NCBI GenBank assembly: GCA_007922225.1
Contig: ML679973.1
Coordinates: forward strand, 1,182,033-1,246,032
DNA length: 64,000 bases
Direction of reading: 5' to 3'
Origin: Emydura subglobosa
Lineage: Eukaryota > Chordata > Testudines > Chelidae
Part shown: positions 47,589-58,860 of the stretch, one piece after another
How the letters are laid out: the number at the start of each line of letters is the position of its first letter
Numbering within the stretch: position 1 is the stretch's first letter
Program-made: the position numbers and the translations under genes
Notes under the pieces: generated by a model
Seen by the model: the letters and a program-made list of their open reading frames with translations, nothing else
Database searches by the model: none
Told to the model about the DNA's origin: nothing

Positions 47589-48360
47589 TAAATGCCATGC
47601 ATATCGTGTCATCTGGATGTATCTCATGCATTCTCAATAAATTGACTCACTCAGGAAATAACGACAGACAGTGGAGGAGCTAAGAGTTGAGCTCATTGGC
47701 GCCAGGTTTGTAGCTGTGTACACAGAGACTTGAGGGGAGAAACTCTTTTGTTACGCACATATACACAGAGGTGCACATACACACATACACATACAGCCAC
47801 ACACGCAACCTCTTGTCCCCCCCTGCACTTTTGTTTCTCACCCACTCACCCAATGCAGCCAGGTGGTCCTTCATTTGTCTTTATTTTCATGTAGTGCTTG
47901 GTTTGAGTCTTCCATGTCTCTGCACAGGATCTACAAGCCAGGCCTAATATCACAGGCAATCATGCTGGATCCCACCTCCTGATAGGGATTACTGGCTATG
48001 GGTTTTCTCCCTTTTGTCTTTTTCCTTAGTATTTTCTTCCCATTTCTCACCACAATGGCCAGGCCACAACTCTCTCCCTGATGGGAAAGTCTTGCAATTC
48101 TTGTTTCTTAAAGTAGCTGATGGTTGGAGTGGGGAGAGAGGTTTTCCTTTAGCCACCTCACCAAGGTTTATGGTCAGGTTGCCATGCTGTTCTCCTAGCT
48201 CCTAGGTTCGAAGGTGCTGAAGTCACACCTGCTGTACCTCTGAGAGGAAAGGCTGGTACTAAACCGTCTTTACATCTATACCCTGATATGGGACTTGGAG
48301 CAGATGCTTTTCTATCAGCAGGCATCTGATTTTCTGGGCTGCCTGGGTCATTGTTTGTTA
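47589..48360. other. Upstream flank, no gene
   Basis: Contains a CA-rich imperfect repeat (47755-47805). Nothing else recognised. Confidence 0.4.
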
Positions 48361-48365
48361 GAGCT

Positions 48366-48792
48366 GGTCAAAAATTTTCCAACAGAACATTCTGATTCAA
48401 CAAAATCAAAATGTTTTGTAGGAATGTAGTGGTTTTGTCAACATTTTCAATGAAAGATGATCAAAACATTGTTTCAACAAAGTCAAAATGCTTCATTTCA
48501 ACTTTATTGTTTCAACCGTTATATTAAAACTGAAACAAAGCATTTCAATCTAGTCAAAATTGAATTAGTTTTATAAAACAATTCACTAATTCTGAAATTA
48601 AATTTTTCAAAATTTTCAATTCATAGGAAATGTCAGACTTTTGACTTTTTGTTGAAATGTTTCATTTCATTTTCAAGGTTATTTTTACCTTTTTATTTTA
48701 AATAAAAAATCTGAAGTAAAATTCAAAACAAACAATCATTTCAAATTGAAAATCAAAACATTTCATTTTGAAAAATTTCACACCGCTCTTTT
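48366..48792. mobile_element. hAT-like MITE, AT-rich
   Basis: Ends are AGCTGGTCAAAAATTTTCC on the left and, reversed, GAAAAATTTCACACCGCTCT on the right. The interior is made of repeated TCAAAATGxTTCATTTCAA-like motifs, giving strong internal self-similarity. The target duplication is unclear. Confidence 0.6.
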
Positions 48793-48949
48793 AGTGGGAG
48801 ATGAACTTCTAATGGTAAAGTGGTCAGTACAGGCAAGTGGGGGTGGTTAGAGCTTCTTCTGACTCTAGCCTAATTCTCAGAAACCATCCATCTAATGTGC
48901 AACAGCAAATCCCTAGGAATCTAGAAGCTGACCATTGAGTCACATGGGC

Positions 48950-50310
48950 TGAGAAAGGGACACATACATCCGGGAGATGAATGCTTGGCTGTGTAGGATG
49001 TGGTCAATGGGAGGGCTTTAGCTTCCTTGATCATGGGATTCTGCTTTGAGAAGGAGAACAGCTAGAAAAAGATGGGCTTCACCTGACCAAGAGGGGGAAA
49101 GCATCTTCAGACACTGACTCGCTAACCTAGTGAGGAAGACATTGAACTAGGTTCAAAGGGAGCAGGTGATGTGCCCACAGGTTGGTATTAAAAAAAGGTG
49201 ACCGATTTAGAGGGCTAGATGTTGGGGGGGGAGGTGGAATGGAAAATTACAGTAGGGACATAGGCACCACAAGAAGGAAAACAGTGGGGGAATCTGCTTA
49301 GCTTTTTAGATATCTATACACAAATGCAAGAAGTACGGGGAATAAAAGAAGAAGTAGTATTACACAAGCTAAATTCTGACTTAATTGGCATCACGGATAC
49401 TGAGCAGGATAAAATCTCATGTCTGGAGTACAGAGGGGTATTGCTTTTTCAGAAAGGACAGGCAGGAAAAAAGGGAAGAGGTGTAGCAAATCAGGGGCAA
49501 CATCATGGGAGGGGGTCTACTAGATCACCAAATTAGGAAGAGGAGGTAGATGAGGCATTTCTAGAACAAATAACAGAAACATCCAAAACACAAAGACCCG
49601 ATGGTAATGGGGGATTTTAACTACTCAGAAATCTGTCGGAAAAGTAATGTGTGAAACACAGAACAAATTAAATACGAGCCAGCACTGTGATGCAGCTGTG
49701 AAAAAGGCAAAAATCTTTCGGGGGTGTATTAACAAAAGTGTCATAAGTAAAATACGGGAGGTAGCTGTCCCACTCTAATCAGCACTAGTGAAGCCTCAGC
49801 TGGAATACTGGGTCCAGTTTTGGATGTCACATTTTAGGGAACGTGTGGAAAAACTGGAGAGAGTCCAAAGAAGAGCAACAAAAATGATATTGGGTTTAGA
49901 AAACATGACCGATGAGGAGAAGATAAAAAAACTGGGCATGTTTAGTCTTAAGACAAGAAGACGGAGTGGGGACCCAATTACTATCTTCAATTATGTTATA
50001 AAGAGGTGGGTGATCAGTTGTTCTCCATGTTCACTGAAGGGAGGATAAGAAGTAATCAGCTTGATCTGCAGCAACGGAGATTGAAATTAGATATGAGGAA
50101 AATCTTTCTAACTGTAAGGATAATTAAGCTCTGGAATAGGCTTGCAAGAGGGGTTGTAGAATCCCTGTCATAGGTTTTCAAGAACAGTTGGACAAACACC
50201 TGTCAGGGATGGTCTAGGTATATTAGGTCCTGCTTCAATGCAGGGGGATGGACTAGATGACCTCTCGAGGTCCCTGCCAGTGCTACATTTTTATGAGTCT
50301 GTGTTCTGGG
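48950..50310 (+). mobile_element. CR1 LINE, internally deleted
   Basis: Starts in the ORF1 esterase end (AAAGATGGGCTTCACCTGAC = DGLHLT, about 49072). It passes to the ORF2 endonuclease start (YTNARSTGNKRR, about 49316, and KKGRGVANQG), then jumps near 49630 directly to the RT C-terminus (EYWVQFWMSHFRERVEKLER, RATKMILGLENM). The tail is ATGGACTAGATGACCTCTCG and CTACATTTTTATGAGTCTG. An internal deletion has removed most of the RT. Confidence 0.85.
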
Positions 50311-50311
50311 A

Positions 50312-50995
50312 CATCCTCAGTCCAGACTTTCTCACTGTGTGGACCTAGTCACTGGGGAGCCGAATACTGCCCCTTTTGTGCACGAAGATTGTGCTTGCAG
50401 TGCTGCTTAAGAAAGAACTTGTGTGTCCCTGAGTTACTGGCACTGTTCCCTATGCATGGACTTTGAAGTCATAAGGAGAGCAATTTTGCTGCAGCAGAAG
50501 TCTGATGATGATGGTAGTGACTCACCTCAACTAGACCTACTCTGTCCCAGACTGGACTATATTTGACAATTTATTCCAGCTGGTCTCAGACCTTTTCCAG
50601 CCTGCAACTAGGAATGGTCTTTCCCTCTCCTGTGTGGCCCTTGGCTAGGAGAAGGTGTCTTACTGGATGGATCGTGTTTATCTCTTGGGAATGCTGCTTG
50701 TGTCTGGCTTTGGACCCCACTTTGCAGGGTTTCTCTACATGGGGTACAGCTCTGCAGATGTTTGTTTAAGCTCAACCAGGCCCTGATCGAACCTGTCATC
50801 TTTGATCCTAGATTCATCAGGAATGCCCTCTGTCCAACCAACTACTCCAGTGCCATCAAGCCCTTCCTCTGTCTCCTCTATCAAAGGCTGAGAAGGTTAG
50901 TCTTCAGAGAGATAGATGATGCTGTCTGTGTATGCTGATGATATCATACTTGCAACCCAGGATTCAGAAGAGATGGCAAAAATGAATACTCAGGC
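50312..50995 (+). mobile_element. Tx1-like (L1-clade) LINE reverse transcriptase fragment
   Basis: Plus-strand blocks GAEYCPFCAR (about 50358), CLQCCLRKNLCVPELLALF, VYLLGMLLVSGFGPHFAGFL (50668-50730) and the RT catalytic motif YADDIILATQDSEEM (about 50932-50976). The order and the SGFGPxFxGFL and YADD motifs are those of Tx1-type elements. Frame broken in several places and 3' truncated. Confidence 0.65.
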
Positions 50996-53100
50996 TCATC
51001 TCTAGAGCAGTATTTCTCAGTCTTTGCAGGTTGACGGTTCCTTATTCAAAGTCAAACATCTTCACACTCCCTTACATTTACTATAAAAATATGAATAAAA
51101 ACATGCATCAATTATAACAATAAGTTTATAGAATTGGTGTGTGTGTTCTGAAAAGTTGACAGGCAATACTTGAACAGACCAAGATTTTCTTTGCTTTAAA
51201 CTGTAATGAAATGTTCACCGCTTTGCAACTTCCCTGACTGCGTTTCGTAACTTCCTTGGAGGTCAAAACATTGCTCCGGAAGAAAGTCCTGGATTATTCC
51301 TAGCAAGGCCTGGTCTATGTTTGAAGGTACTCTGTGGTCACTGAAAATAAGGGCTTCCTCTTCTGCACAATCCTGTCTTGTAAGCCTTCCATATATCCCC
51401 CATTCTCCACCTGAGCAGGATGCATGCTATCCAGTCATTTTGCCCAGGGAACATCCGTACGTGCTCATGCTCCATACCATTCACTCTCTCACTCTCGTGT
51501 CCTGCCCAGACACCAAGTGGCAGGATCTGCTACCTCCATCTGAAGCCAAGGATCCCCAGTGGGAGAATATATATTCAGTCTTGTTCTGCAGCATGCCAGT
51601 GATGTGAGTTAGTGGCTCCTTCATGGAGCCATGAGCATGGGCACATTGCTGATGCACGTCACAAATTCTACTAACTCCTACCGGTATTGTGTGAAGAGGG
51701 ACACTGTGTCCCGCGCTGATCTTCAATGCACCAGGCTGCAACCCTTTTTCTGCCTTTTTAAAAATAATGCCTGGGGAACTCGTTGCCACAAGCTATAACT
51801 CAGACCAAGAGCATAACAAGATTTTTAAAAGCATTTGATTTAAATATGGGTAATGAGAACAGAATGACATTAGATAGGATTAAAATATAAATTTTGTGGC
51901 ATAAGTCAAGTGCTGATATCCACAAAGGGGTTTCTTGAATATTCCTCTGAATAATCAGGAACTGGCCACTATTAGACACTGGACTAGACATGGCACTTGC
52001 CTGAACTGGTATGTATCTAAATGAGGTGGATTATGCAAATAGAACACTTTGCCCTGAGGAAACAGACTGAAGGACAGATTTACAAAGGTATTTAGGTGCA
52101 TACAGTTGCAGACAGATGCCTAGTGGAATTTACAGCAGCACCTAAGCAGGGCAGGCATCTAACTCCCATTCACTTCTCAGGCACTATTGAAAGTCTCACC
52201 AGGCACCTATTTGAATCTTTAGGTGCCTAAATGCCTGTGTAAACGTGGCCTTGAGATGCCCCAACTCATTGTATACAATCCACAACCGTTATCAAATATT
52301 TTCAGTCATCGATATAGAGAGGCTTTGAAAACATTGATGTGCAGATGTAAAGCTCGGTTGCTTCTCACCAGCACACTGAACTAAACAGCCCTTCCACCCT
52401 CCATCATCTTTTGTTATCACAGATCTTCCTTGGGCTCTAATTTCCTTAATTTCATTAAGAACGTTGGCCTCTTCCTTATTAATGGTAACTGTTTACAGCC
52501 AGCGGTTGAATTATCCACTAATGCATGCCTGAAGTAATCAAAACTTATCCAAGAATAGGGTGGAAATTGTGCTATTAGTACAAATAATTTGGTTCCTGTG
52601 ATTTCAACACACGAATTAAAAGATCAGATTACCAAGTGGCTGAATTGAGCAGACGGCTCTGTATCTACTTCTACTTCCGTTCATTAGCAAATATTTGTTA
52701 CACTCTAAACTTTATTCAGTAACAGAAAGCAAATATTTATACTGCAAGCTCTTCAAAGCAGAGATCTTGTCTTCCTACATGTTTGCCTAACACACAAAGC
52801 TGGTTAAGATATTTTTGTGAAGAAATTCAAAAATATCCTTAATGTTTTCAATTCAAATATTTTTCATTTTCCAGGTTTTTTTCTGAGAATTTTTTTTATC
52901 AAAGTATTTTTTCTGTTTTGTAAACCCAGAGTTTTTGGATTTTGGACTCCCCAAGAAACAGAAATAGAATGTCAGCCATTTTGCCTGAACTCCCGTGGAG
53001 GGAACTGAAGAGGTTTCCAGGAGAGGGGAAGATGGAGGGCAGCGGAAGAGGGAGCTGAAGAGGGTCGTGCGGGAACAGACACAGAATCAGCGGAGGGCGC
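50996..53100. other. Upstream flank, no gene
   Basis: Contains a hAT-like piece (52085-52250) and a CAGTATTTCTCAGTCTTTGC motif near 51008 that recalls a hAT terminus. Otherwise nothing recognised. Confidence 0.4.
52085..52250. repeat. hAT-like element fragment
   Basis: ACAAAGGTATTTAGGTGCAT at one end and TTTAGGTGCCTAAATGCCTG at the other, with AAGTCTCACCAGGCACC inside. Confidence 0.5.
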
Positions 53101-53109
53101 AGAGGGAAG

Positions 53110-54945
53110 AATGAAAGAAATGTGGTACAGCTCTGTTACTAGAAAGGATCTAAAATTGTTAATAATGATGCAGAAAAGTTCAATAAATATTTTCTGTTCT
53201 CTGCTTGGAAGAAGCTAGTTGATGTTTTTACATCTTACATAGAATAGAAAATATTTCATAATCAAACAGTAACTAGGCAAGATTTTAAACAGCAACCACT
53301 AAAGCTAAACACTTTAAAATCTGAGAACCAGGAACTTGCACCAAACTGTTTTAAAATAATTTGCTGAGGAGTCCCCAGGGCCACTGATATTGATAGCGAA
53401 CAAATCTTAGAATGCTGGGGAAGTTCCAGAGGTATGGGGGGAAAAGCTAATATTGTTCTAATATTTAAAAATGGTTAACAGCATGACATGGAGAACTGCA
53501 GGCCAATTAGCTGATTCAGTTGCAATCAGTAAAGAATAAAAGGATAGTACCAAAATTAATGCCAATCCATGTTGTTTTATGGAAATTAGGTCTTGTCTCA
53601 CAAATGTGAAAGTTATCTGATGGGATTACAAATTTAGCTGACAAAGTTAACATAATATACTTAGATTTCGATAAGGCATTTGACTTGGTATCAGATGACA
53701 TTCTAATTAAAAATTAGCTCTGTACAAAATCAATGCCGCACATTAAATTGATTAAAAACTGAATAACTGATATAATTAAATAAATAATTGTAAAAGGGGA
53801 ATCATCCTCCAGTGTGATTGAGACCAACGGGATCCCTCACTGACCTGGGTCAATGCTATTCATTATCTTTATCAATTATATAGTAAAATATGAAGTTATT
53901 GCTGCTCGAGTTTGCAAATGACACAAAAACTGGTGGCGAGGTAAACAGTGACGTGTCCGTTCTGAAAAGCTATCTGAATCACATGGTGATCTAGGTTTTC
54001 TAAAACATCATTTCAATACAGACAAATGCAAGGTTATACATCTAGGAACAAAGAATGCAGGTCACACTCAGTATTTTAGTAGGTAGTGGCTCAGGAAAGA
54101 CCGTAGGGATTTTGGTGCACAATCAACTGAACATAAATGCCCAGTGTGCTGCAGTGATTAAGAGAAAAAATGTGATCTTTGGATATATAAGCAGGGAAAA
54201 TCAAACAGAAGTAGCAAGGGGGTATTACCTCTGTAGATGGCATCAGTCAGACCACTGGACACAGGTCTCTAGGACTACATCTACACTACGAACTAGGGGT
54301 GTAATGCCTAGCTCGTGTACAAGCTAGTGTGAGTATAACTAACCATGTAGCCACAGTAGCATGGAGAGTGACAGTATGGCTTAGCTGTGCCGAGTACCTT
54401 CCCACAGGGTTAGCCATGCCGCCGCTGCCACCGCCACCGCTACAGCAGCTACGCTACTATGCTCACGCTTGCTTCCAGTGCGCTAGCACACATATGTGTA
54501 CGTGAACTGTGAATCACAACCCCAGCTCTTAGTGTAGACGTAGCCAATGTCCCAATGCTTATGGGCCTGGCCTGCCTGCTGCTACCTTTTGCACAAAGAT
54601 ATGCGGATTGGAAGGGCTGGGATGTGACGTGCTGTAATAAAGAGAATGGTGACTGATTGTTCTCCATGACCACTGAAGGTAGGACAAGAAATAATGGTCT
54701 TAATCTGCAGCAAGGGATATTTAGATTAGATACTAGGAAAAACATTCTAACCACTGTATAAGGGCAGTTAAGCTCTGGAATATGCTTCCAAGGGAGGCTG
54801 TGGAATCCCCACTGGAAGTTTTTAAAAAGAGGTTGGACGGGAATGGTCTAGGTTTACTTGGTCCCGTTTCAGTGCAGGGCATTAGATTTGATAACTTCTC
54901 GAGGTCCTGTCCAGCCCTATATTTCTATGATTCTTGTATACTCCG
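53110..54945 (+). mobile_element. CR1-superfamily LINE, split by a MITE
   Basis: Plus-strand ORF2 relic: linker (53110-53210), RT start near 53480, LDFDKAFDLV-like block (about 53665), FANDTKTGG (about 53910, catalytic Asp pair damaged), then NQLNINAQCAAVIKRKNVIF (54120-54180). A Harbinger MITE (54272-54546) interrupts it. The 3' end resumes about 54640 and ends GGTCCTGTCCAGCCCTATAT/TTCTATGATTCTTG. Confidence 0.8.
54272..54546. mobile_element. PIF/Harbinger MITE (275 bp) nested in CR1
   Basis: Terminal inverted repeats GGACTACATCTACACTACGA and TCTTAGTGTAGACGTAGCC. The centre has a GCCGCCGCTGCCACCGCCAC run. Both ends intact. Confidence 0.85.
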
Positions 54946-55925
54946 TTTTATCCCTTGTATATACAGTGAACGATCTGGGAACTGTGAGTCACATGCAATA
55001 AACATAAACAATAAACCTAATGTCATGGGGCCTCACCTACCCACTCATGTGCTAGCTTTGAAATGTGAAGAGAAAGCCAGGGAGGAAATGCATTAGTTCT
55101 GCAGACAAAGGGAACAGGTGGGAGCTGCAGCATGAACGTATGGTGCACTGAATCAATTTGGCACAGTGTGTTATTCCAGGCACTGTACGGAAGGCAGACA
55201 AGTGATGTGGTGACGGTCTTTCTCGGTCCCTCTCTCTCTTTGCCTGGGGTCTCCAAGTGAAACTATTCAAAGTCTGATTCAATATCCATGATGACGGAGT
55301 GTGACAGGCGTCTGATGTGTCTGCACCCTAAAGTGGTGACTGAAGTTAATCACGCCACATGGAGGTTTGAATGCAGGCAGGGGACTATGGAAGATGTGGT
55401 GGAAAATAGATTCAAGTACCTAGTGCTGAAAGATCCCTTCTATGCACTCCACCTTTTCCTCACCCATGGGCTATTTACTAGGAAGCCAGCTGGTAGCCAC
55501 ATACTCAGACACAGTATATTCCCTGGGCAACAGGTGACTATTAGTCCGTATGAATGAAAGCTGGGGGAACTGTACCTTTAAGAGGCTCTGGGAAGAGCCA
55601 CTTGGAATCACTTTTACATTATGCAGAGGCTCCTGTTCTGCAGTGCTGGTGAGTTGGAACTCAGAGAGAAGCAGATCTCCGTCAGGCTCCTTGGCTCTGA
55701 GTTGTCCCTGAGCACCACACGGGACCAGGAGTAAAACCAACTCAGAAAATATCTTGAGCGGAAGAACAGAGCAGTTAAAAGCTGCATAAGAGCTGAAACT
55801 CTCTCGAAATGTGAAAGGCAATTGGAGAAGGCTTAAACAGCCCTTCACTCTCTATCTGCAAGCAATGGGTGCCAGCAACAGGGGAAGACAGTCAACCGAT
55901 CACCTGATTTCTGACAATAGCACTT
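54946..55925. other. Flank, possible 5' LTR of the gypsy relic
   Basis: No gene. 55555-55860 (GGGGGAACTGTACCTTTAAG onwards) could be part of an LTR/leader of the downstream gypsy element; no matching copy was found after 58850. Confidence 0.3.
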
Positions 55926-55959
55926 AATGTATTTAATAGTTTTCAGTTATCTCAGGAAG

Positions 55960-56445
55960 AGGACGCTAACTATTAAACTGTGATACAGAAACTTGAGGAA
56001 TACTGCACTCCACAGAAACATGAAACATCTGAGACGTTTTTAAACAGAGAGTGCAAAAATGAAAGGGCTTTAGCGATCTAAGGCTTGAAGAGCCAATATC
56101 CAAGTTTTGGGGGACTAACTGTGTCCCTGATAAGAGACAGATTGTGATTGGGATCTAGGACAAAAAAATCTCATAGAGAGACTGATGGGAACCCCCAAAT
56201 TAACCCTTGACAAAGCAATCAGAATTTGCTACGCAACGGAAGTGACCCACTCCAGACTGAAGTCGGGAAAGTGCTCTGTCACTGTGGGCTCTGCCACTGT
56301 GGACATGACAATCCAAAATACTACAATAAAAAATACCAGAGGGAGATGTTATGGCAAACAATGCAAGCCAAGACAATGCCCAGCCCATGGAAAAGGATGC
56401 AAAAACTGCAATGAATTATATCACTTTGAAAGAACTTGAACATGC
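55960..56445 (+). pseudogene. Gypsy gag with CCHC zinc knuckle
   Basis: Frames give VIQKLEEYCTPQKHETSETF, FGGLTVSLIRDRL and LTLDKAIRICYATEVTHSRL, a capsid C-terminal order. The knuckle region follows at 56345-56430 with CYGKQCKPRQCPAHGKGCKN. The last stretch 56185-56439 is open (84 codons). Cysteine spacing is irregular and the final Cys is missing. Confidence 0.7.
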
Positions 56446-56559
56446 TAGCAGAGAGGGCACAGCATGGACAAAGAAGTTGGCAACAGCACCACTAGCTCCG
56501 AGGAATTCTTCATAGGAGCAATAAACAACTTTGTGGCATAAGATGAACAAACTATTACC

Positions 56560-58860
56560 CTGAAACCAAATGAGACACGCAGTAGAAGGTAAACTGGTAA
56601 AACCCAAGGCTTGCAACGGGACCGTATCCCCACTAAGGAGTATGTGAACTAAATGTATTGGTAAATAAATTGAAAAAGATACAATGTGTAATAGAACCAG
56701 TAAACTATTATTGGTTTAAAAGCATAACAAGCCCTTGGTGTCATCAAGAGAGTGCACCCATTGGAGCGGTAGGGCTCAAAAATAACTGAAGAAGCTTGTG
56801 AGGACGTCTTCTAAGCTCTCAACAGAGTACAGCTGCAAGAGCACAACTACCCCACAATTCGAACCCTGAGGAAAGTTCCCTTCTCCCTACGGCAGAGCTA
56901 AAAGAGGAGCTGGATAGGCTTTGGGGGTCTATACTTAAGCAAAAAATAATGTCTTTTTTTTTCTGTTGTGACCAACATATGTACTCAATCATGGAGCGAG
57001 CGGGAGAAGCAACGGAGTAAATAAATACATTCATTGCTCGTTGTGGGGGAAAAGATGGAATCGTTTGTTTATGTAAAGACCCATAAGAGAAGAACTTTTG
57101 GGGAGGTGGCTGATGCCAAATATTTTTCTACACTTCATGAGGCAGCAGAGTTCTGGCAGGTGCCCACAGAAAATCGGAGCACACACTTGTACACATTCAG
57201 TAACGCTTGGGGAGACGCTATTTCCACAGAGTGCCATTTGGATTTTGCTCAGCACCCGAGATGTTTCACTGGAAAATATGACATTTTCAGTGAGCTACAG
57301 GGGACTAAGGTTTACACAGGTGACATTTTGATCTGGGGAAAAACGGTAGGAGAACATGCCCAGAGGCTCTGAGCAGCTTTGGAAAGAGCCAGAGCTGCTA
57401 GGCTGAAGTCAACAAACAAATATGTAAACTCCATGTAACAAAAATAACATACTAGGGAAAGAAGCTAACACAGCAAAGCGTACAAGTAATTCACAGTAAG
57501 GTTGAGGCCAGAACCAACAGGCCTGTCCCAACAGATAAGAAACAGCTACCAAGATTCCTTGGAATGGTGAACTATGGAGCAAAATCTGTGCCTAATCCAT
57601 CTGCTCAAACCAGCAATCTGAAAGCACTACTGTGCAAAGAGGCCCAATGATGTGGGATGAAAATCTTAATGAAGTTTGAGAAACTGAAGGAGTTTATTAA
57701 AGAGGCCCCAATCCTGAGTCACTATGGCAGTAAGTGCAAAACTAAGTTGTCCATGGACGACGCTAAGGAGGGTATTGGTGTAGTCCTCTTACAACAGGTG
57801 GTCAAAACTGGAGACCAGTGGTTTACAAGTCAGTCATAAACTGAGTGTCAATATGCTCAAATAGAGAAGGAAGCTTTGGCCTTCAACCTGGTTGTAAAAA
57901 GTTTCATTTCTTTATAGGATGCCTGTGTTAGCTGAAACTGACCATAAAACAATTATCGCCATTACCGAAGGGGTCTGGAAGACACTCCCCCAAGAATACA
58001 GAGATTATTTGATCAGTTATAACTGTATGATTTACAAACTGAATACAAACCTGGGAGAGATTTGGTGGTTGCAGAAACGCTCTCTAGAGCATTTGACAAA
58101 AACACAATGGAGTAAAGTCCAAACCTAGATTTTGTACTTCTCAATCTGATAAAAAAAAAATGCGTCCTGTCCCAGACAAAATAAGGACTGTGATTTCCAG
58201 AGCTACTGCTCAGGATGACACCCGACAGAAAGTAATTAAGGCTACTAGCTCAGGGTGGCCAGGACAACATATTCCCAGCCCCTATTATCAAATTAAAAGG
58301 GAGCTCTGAGTCCTAGATGGATTTTGTTTCGGATGGGGCTCTCCAAGGTGTTACAGAAACATATGTTGATACATGAAGGTTATTTATAGATTGAAAAATC
58401 TAAAAGATGGGCCAGAGAAATTTTACACTGGCCTCAAATGAACAGTGAGATTGAGGAAGCTGTCAAGGCTTGTTGCATATGCCAAAAATACACAGGCCAA
58501 ATCAAGCAAAAGGGCCCATGTTGGTGGCACATGAAAAATTGGCCCCCTTGAACATGCATAGATTTGTTTACGTTGGCAAGAAAAATCTATGTACTTGTCC
58601 CAGACTATTATTCTTACTTCCATGAGACAATTGTACTAGAAAATACTCCAGCTAAGCAGGTTATTACGCGTATCAAATCTATTTCTGCTAGACATGGTGT
58701 ACCTGAATGAGAGAAGAATAGAACTTTTATTAAAAACAAACTAGAGAATTTCTGTGGTGAACTGCTGTATACAGCTACACTGTATTCTGCATCCCTGATC
58801 CCAGGGCAGGTTTCCATATTCCTACATTCGTAATACTGTCCCTTATGAGGGAGCCCCTCT
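56560..58860 (+). pseudogene. Gypsy pol (RT, RNase H, integrase), broken
   Basis: RT: the open block 57034-57372 contains TECHLDFAQHPRCFTGKYD-like text and the catalytic region VYTGDILIWGKT (one Asp of YxDD lost). Connection: LPRFLGMVNYGAKSVPNPSA (about 57545-57605). RNase H: MDDAKEGIGVVLLQQ (57752-57796), first Asp kept. Then VLAETDHKTIIAI (57922) and PQEYRDYLISYNCMIYK. Integrase zinc-finger end: AVKACCICQKYTGQ (about 58460-58500), then LAPLNMHRF. The copy ends near 58860. Confidence 0.78.

Larger units (their letters stand above)
55930..58860 (+). mobile_element. Ty3/gypsy retrotransposon relic (gag-pol)
   Basis: A single plus-strand order gag, zinc knuckle, RT, RNase H, integrase spans nearly 3 kb, with about a dozen stops and shifts. 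The family is the Ty3/gypsy group widespread in reptiles. LTRs not identified. Details are given in the separate gag and pol entries. Confidence 0.8.

Noticed and set aside
47755..47805. (CA)n microsatellite
   Set aside because: CA-rich but too interrupted to call a simple tandem array.
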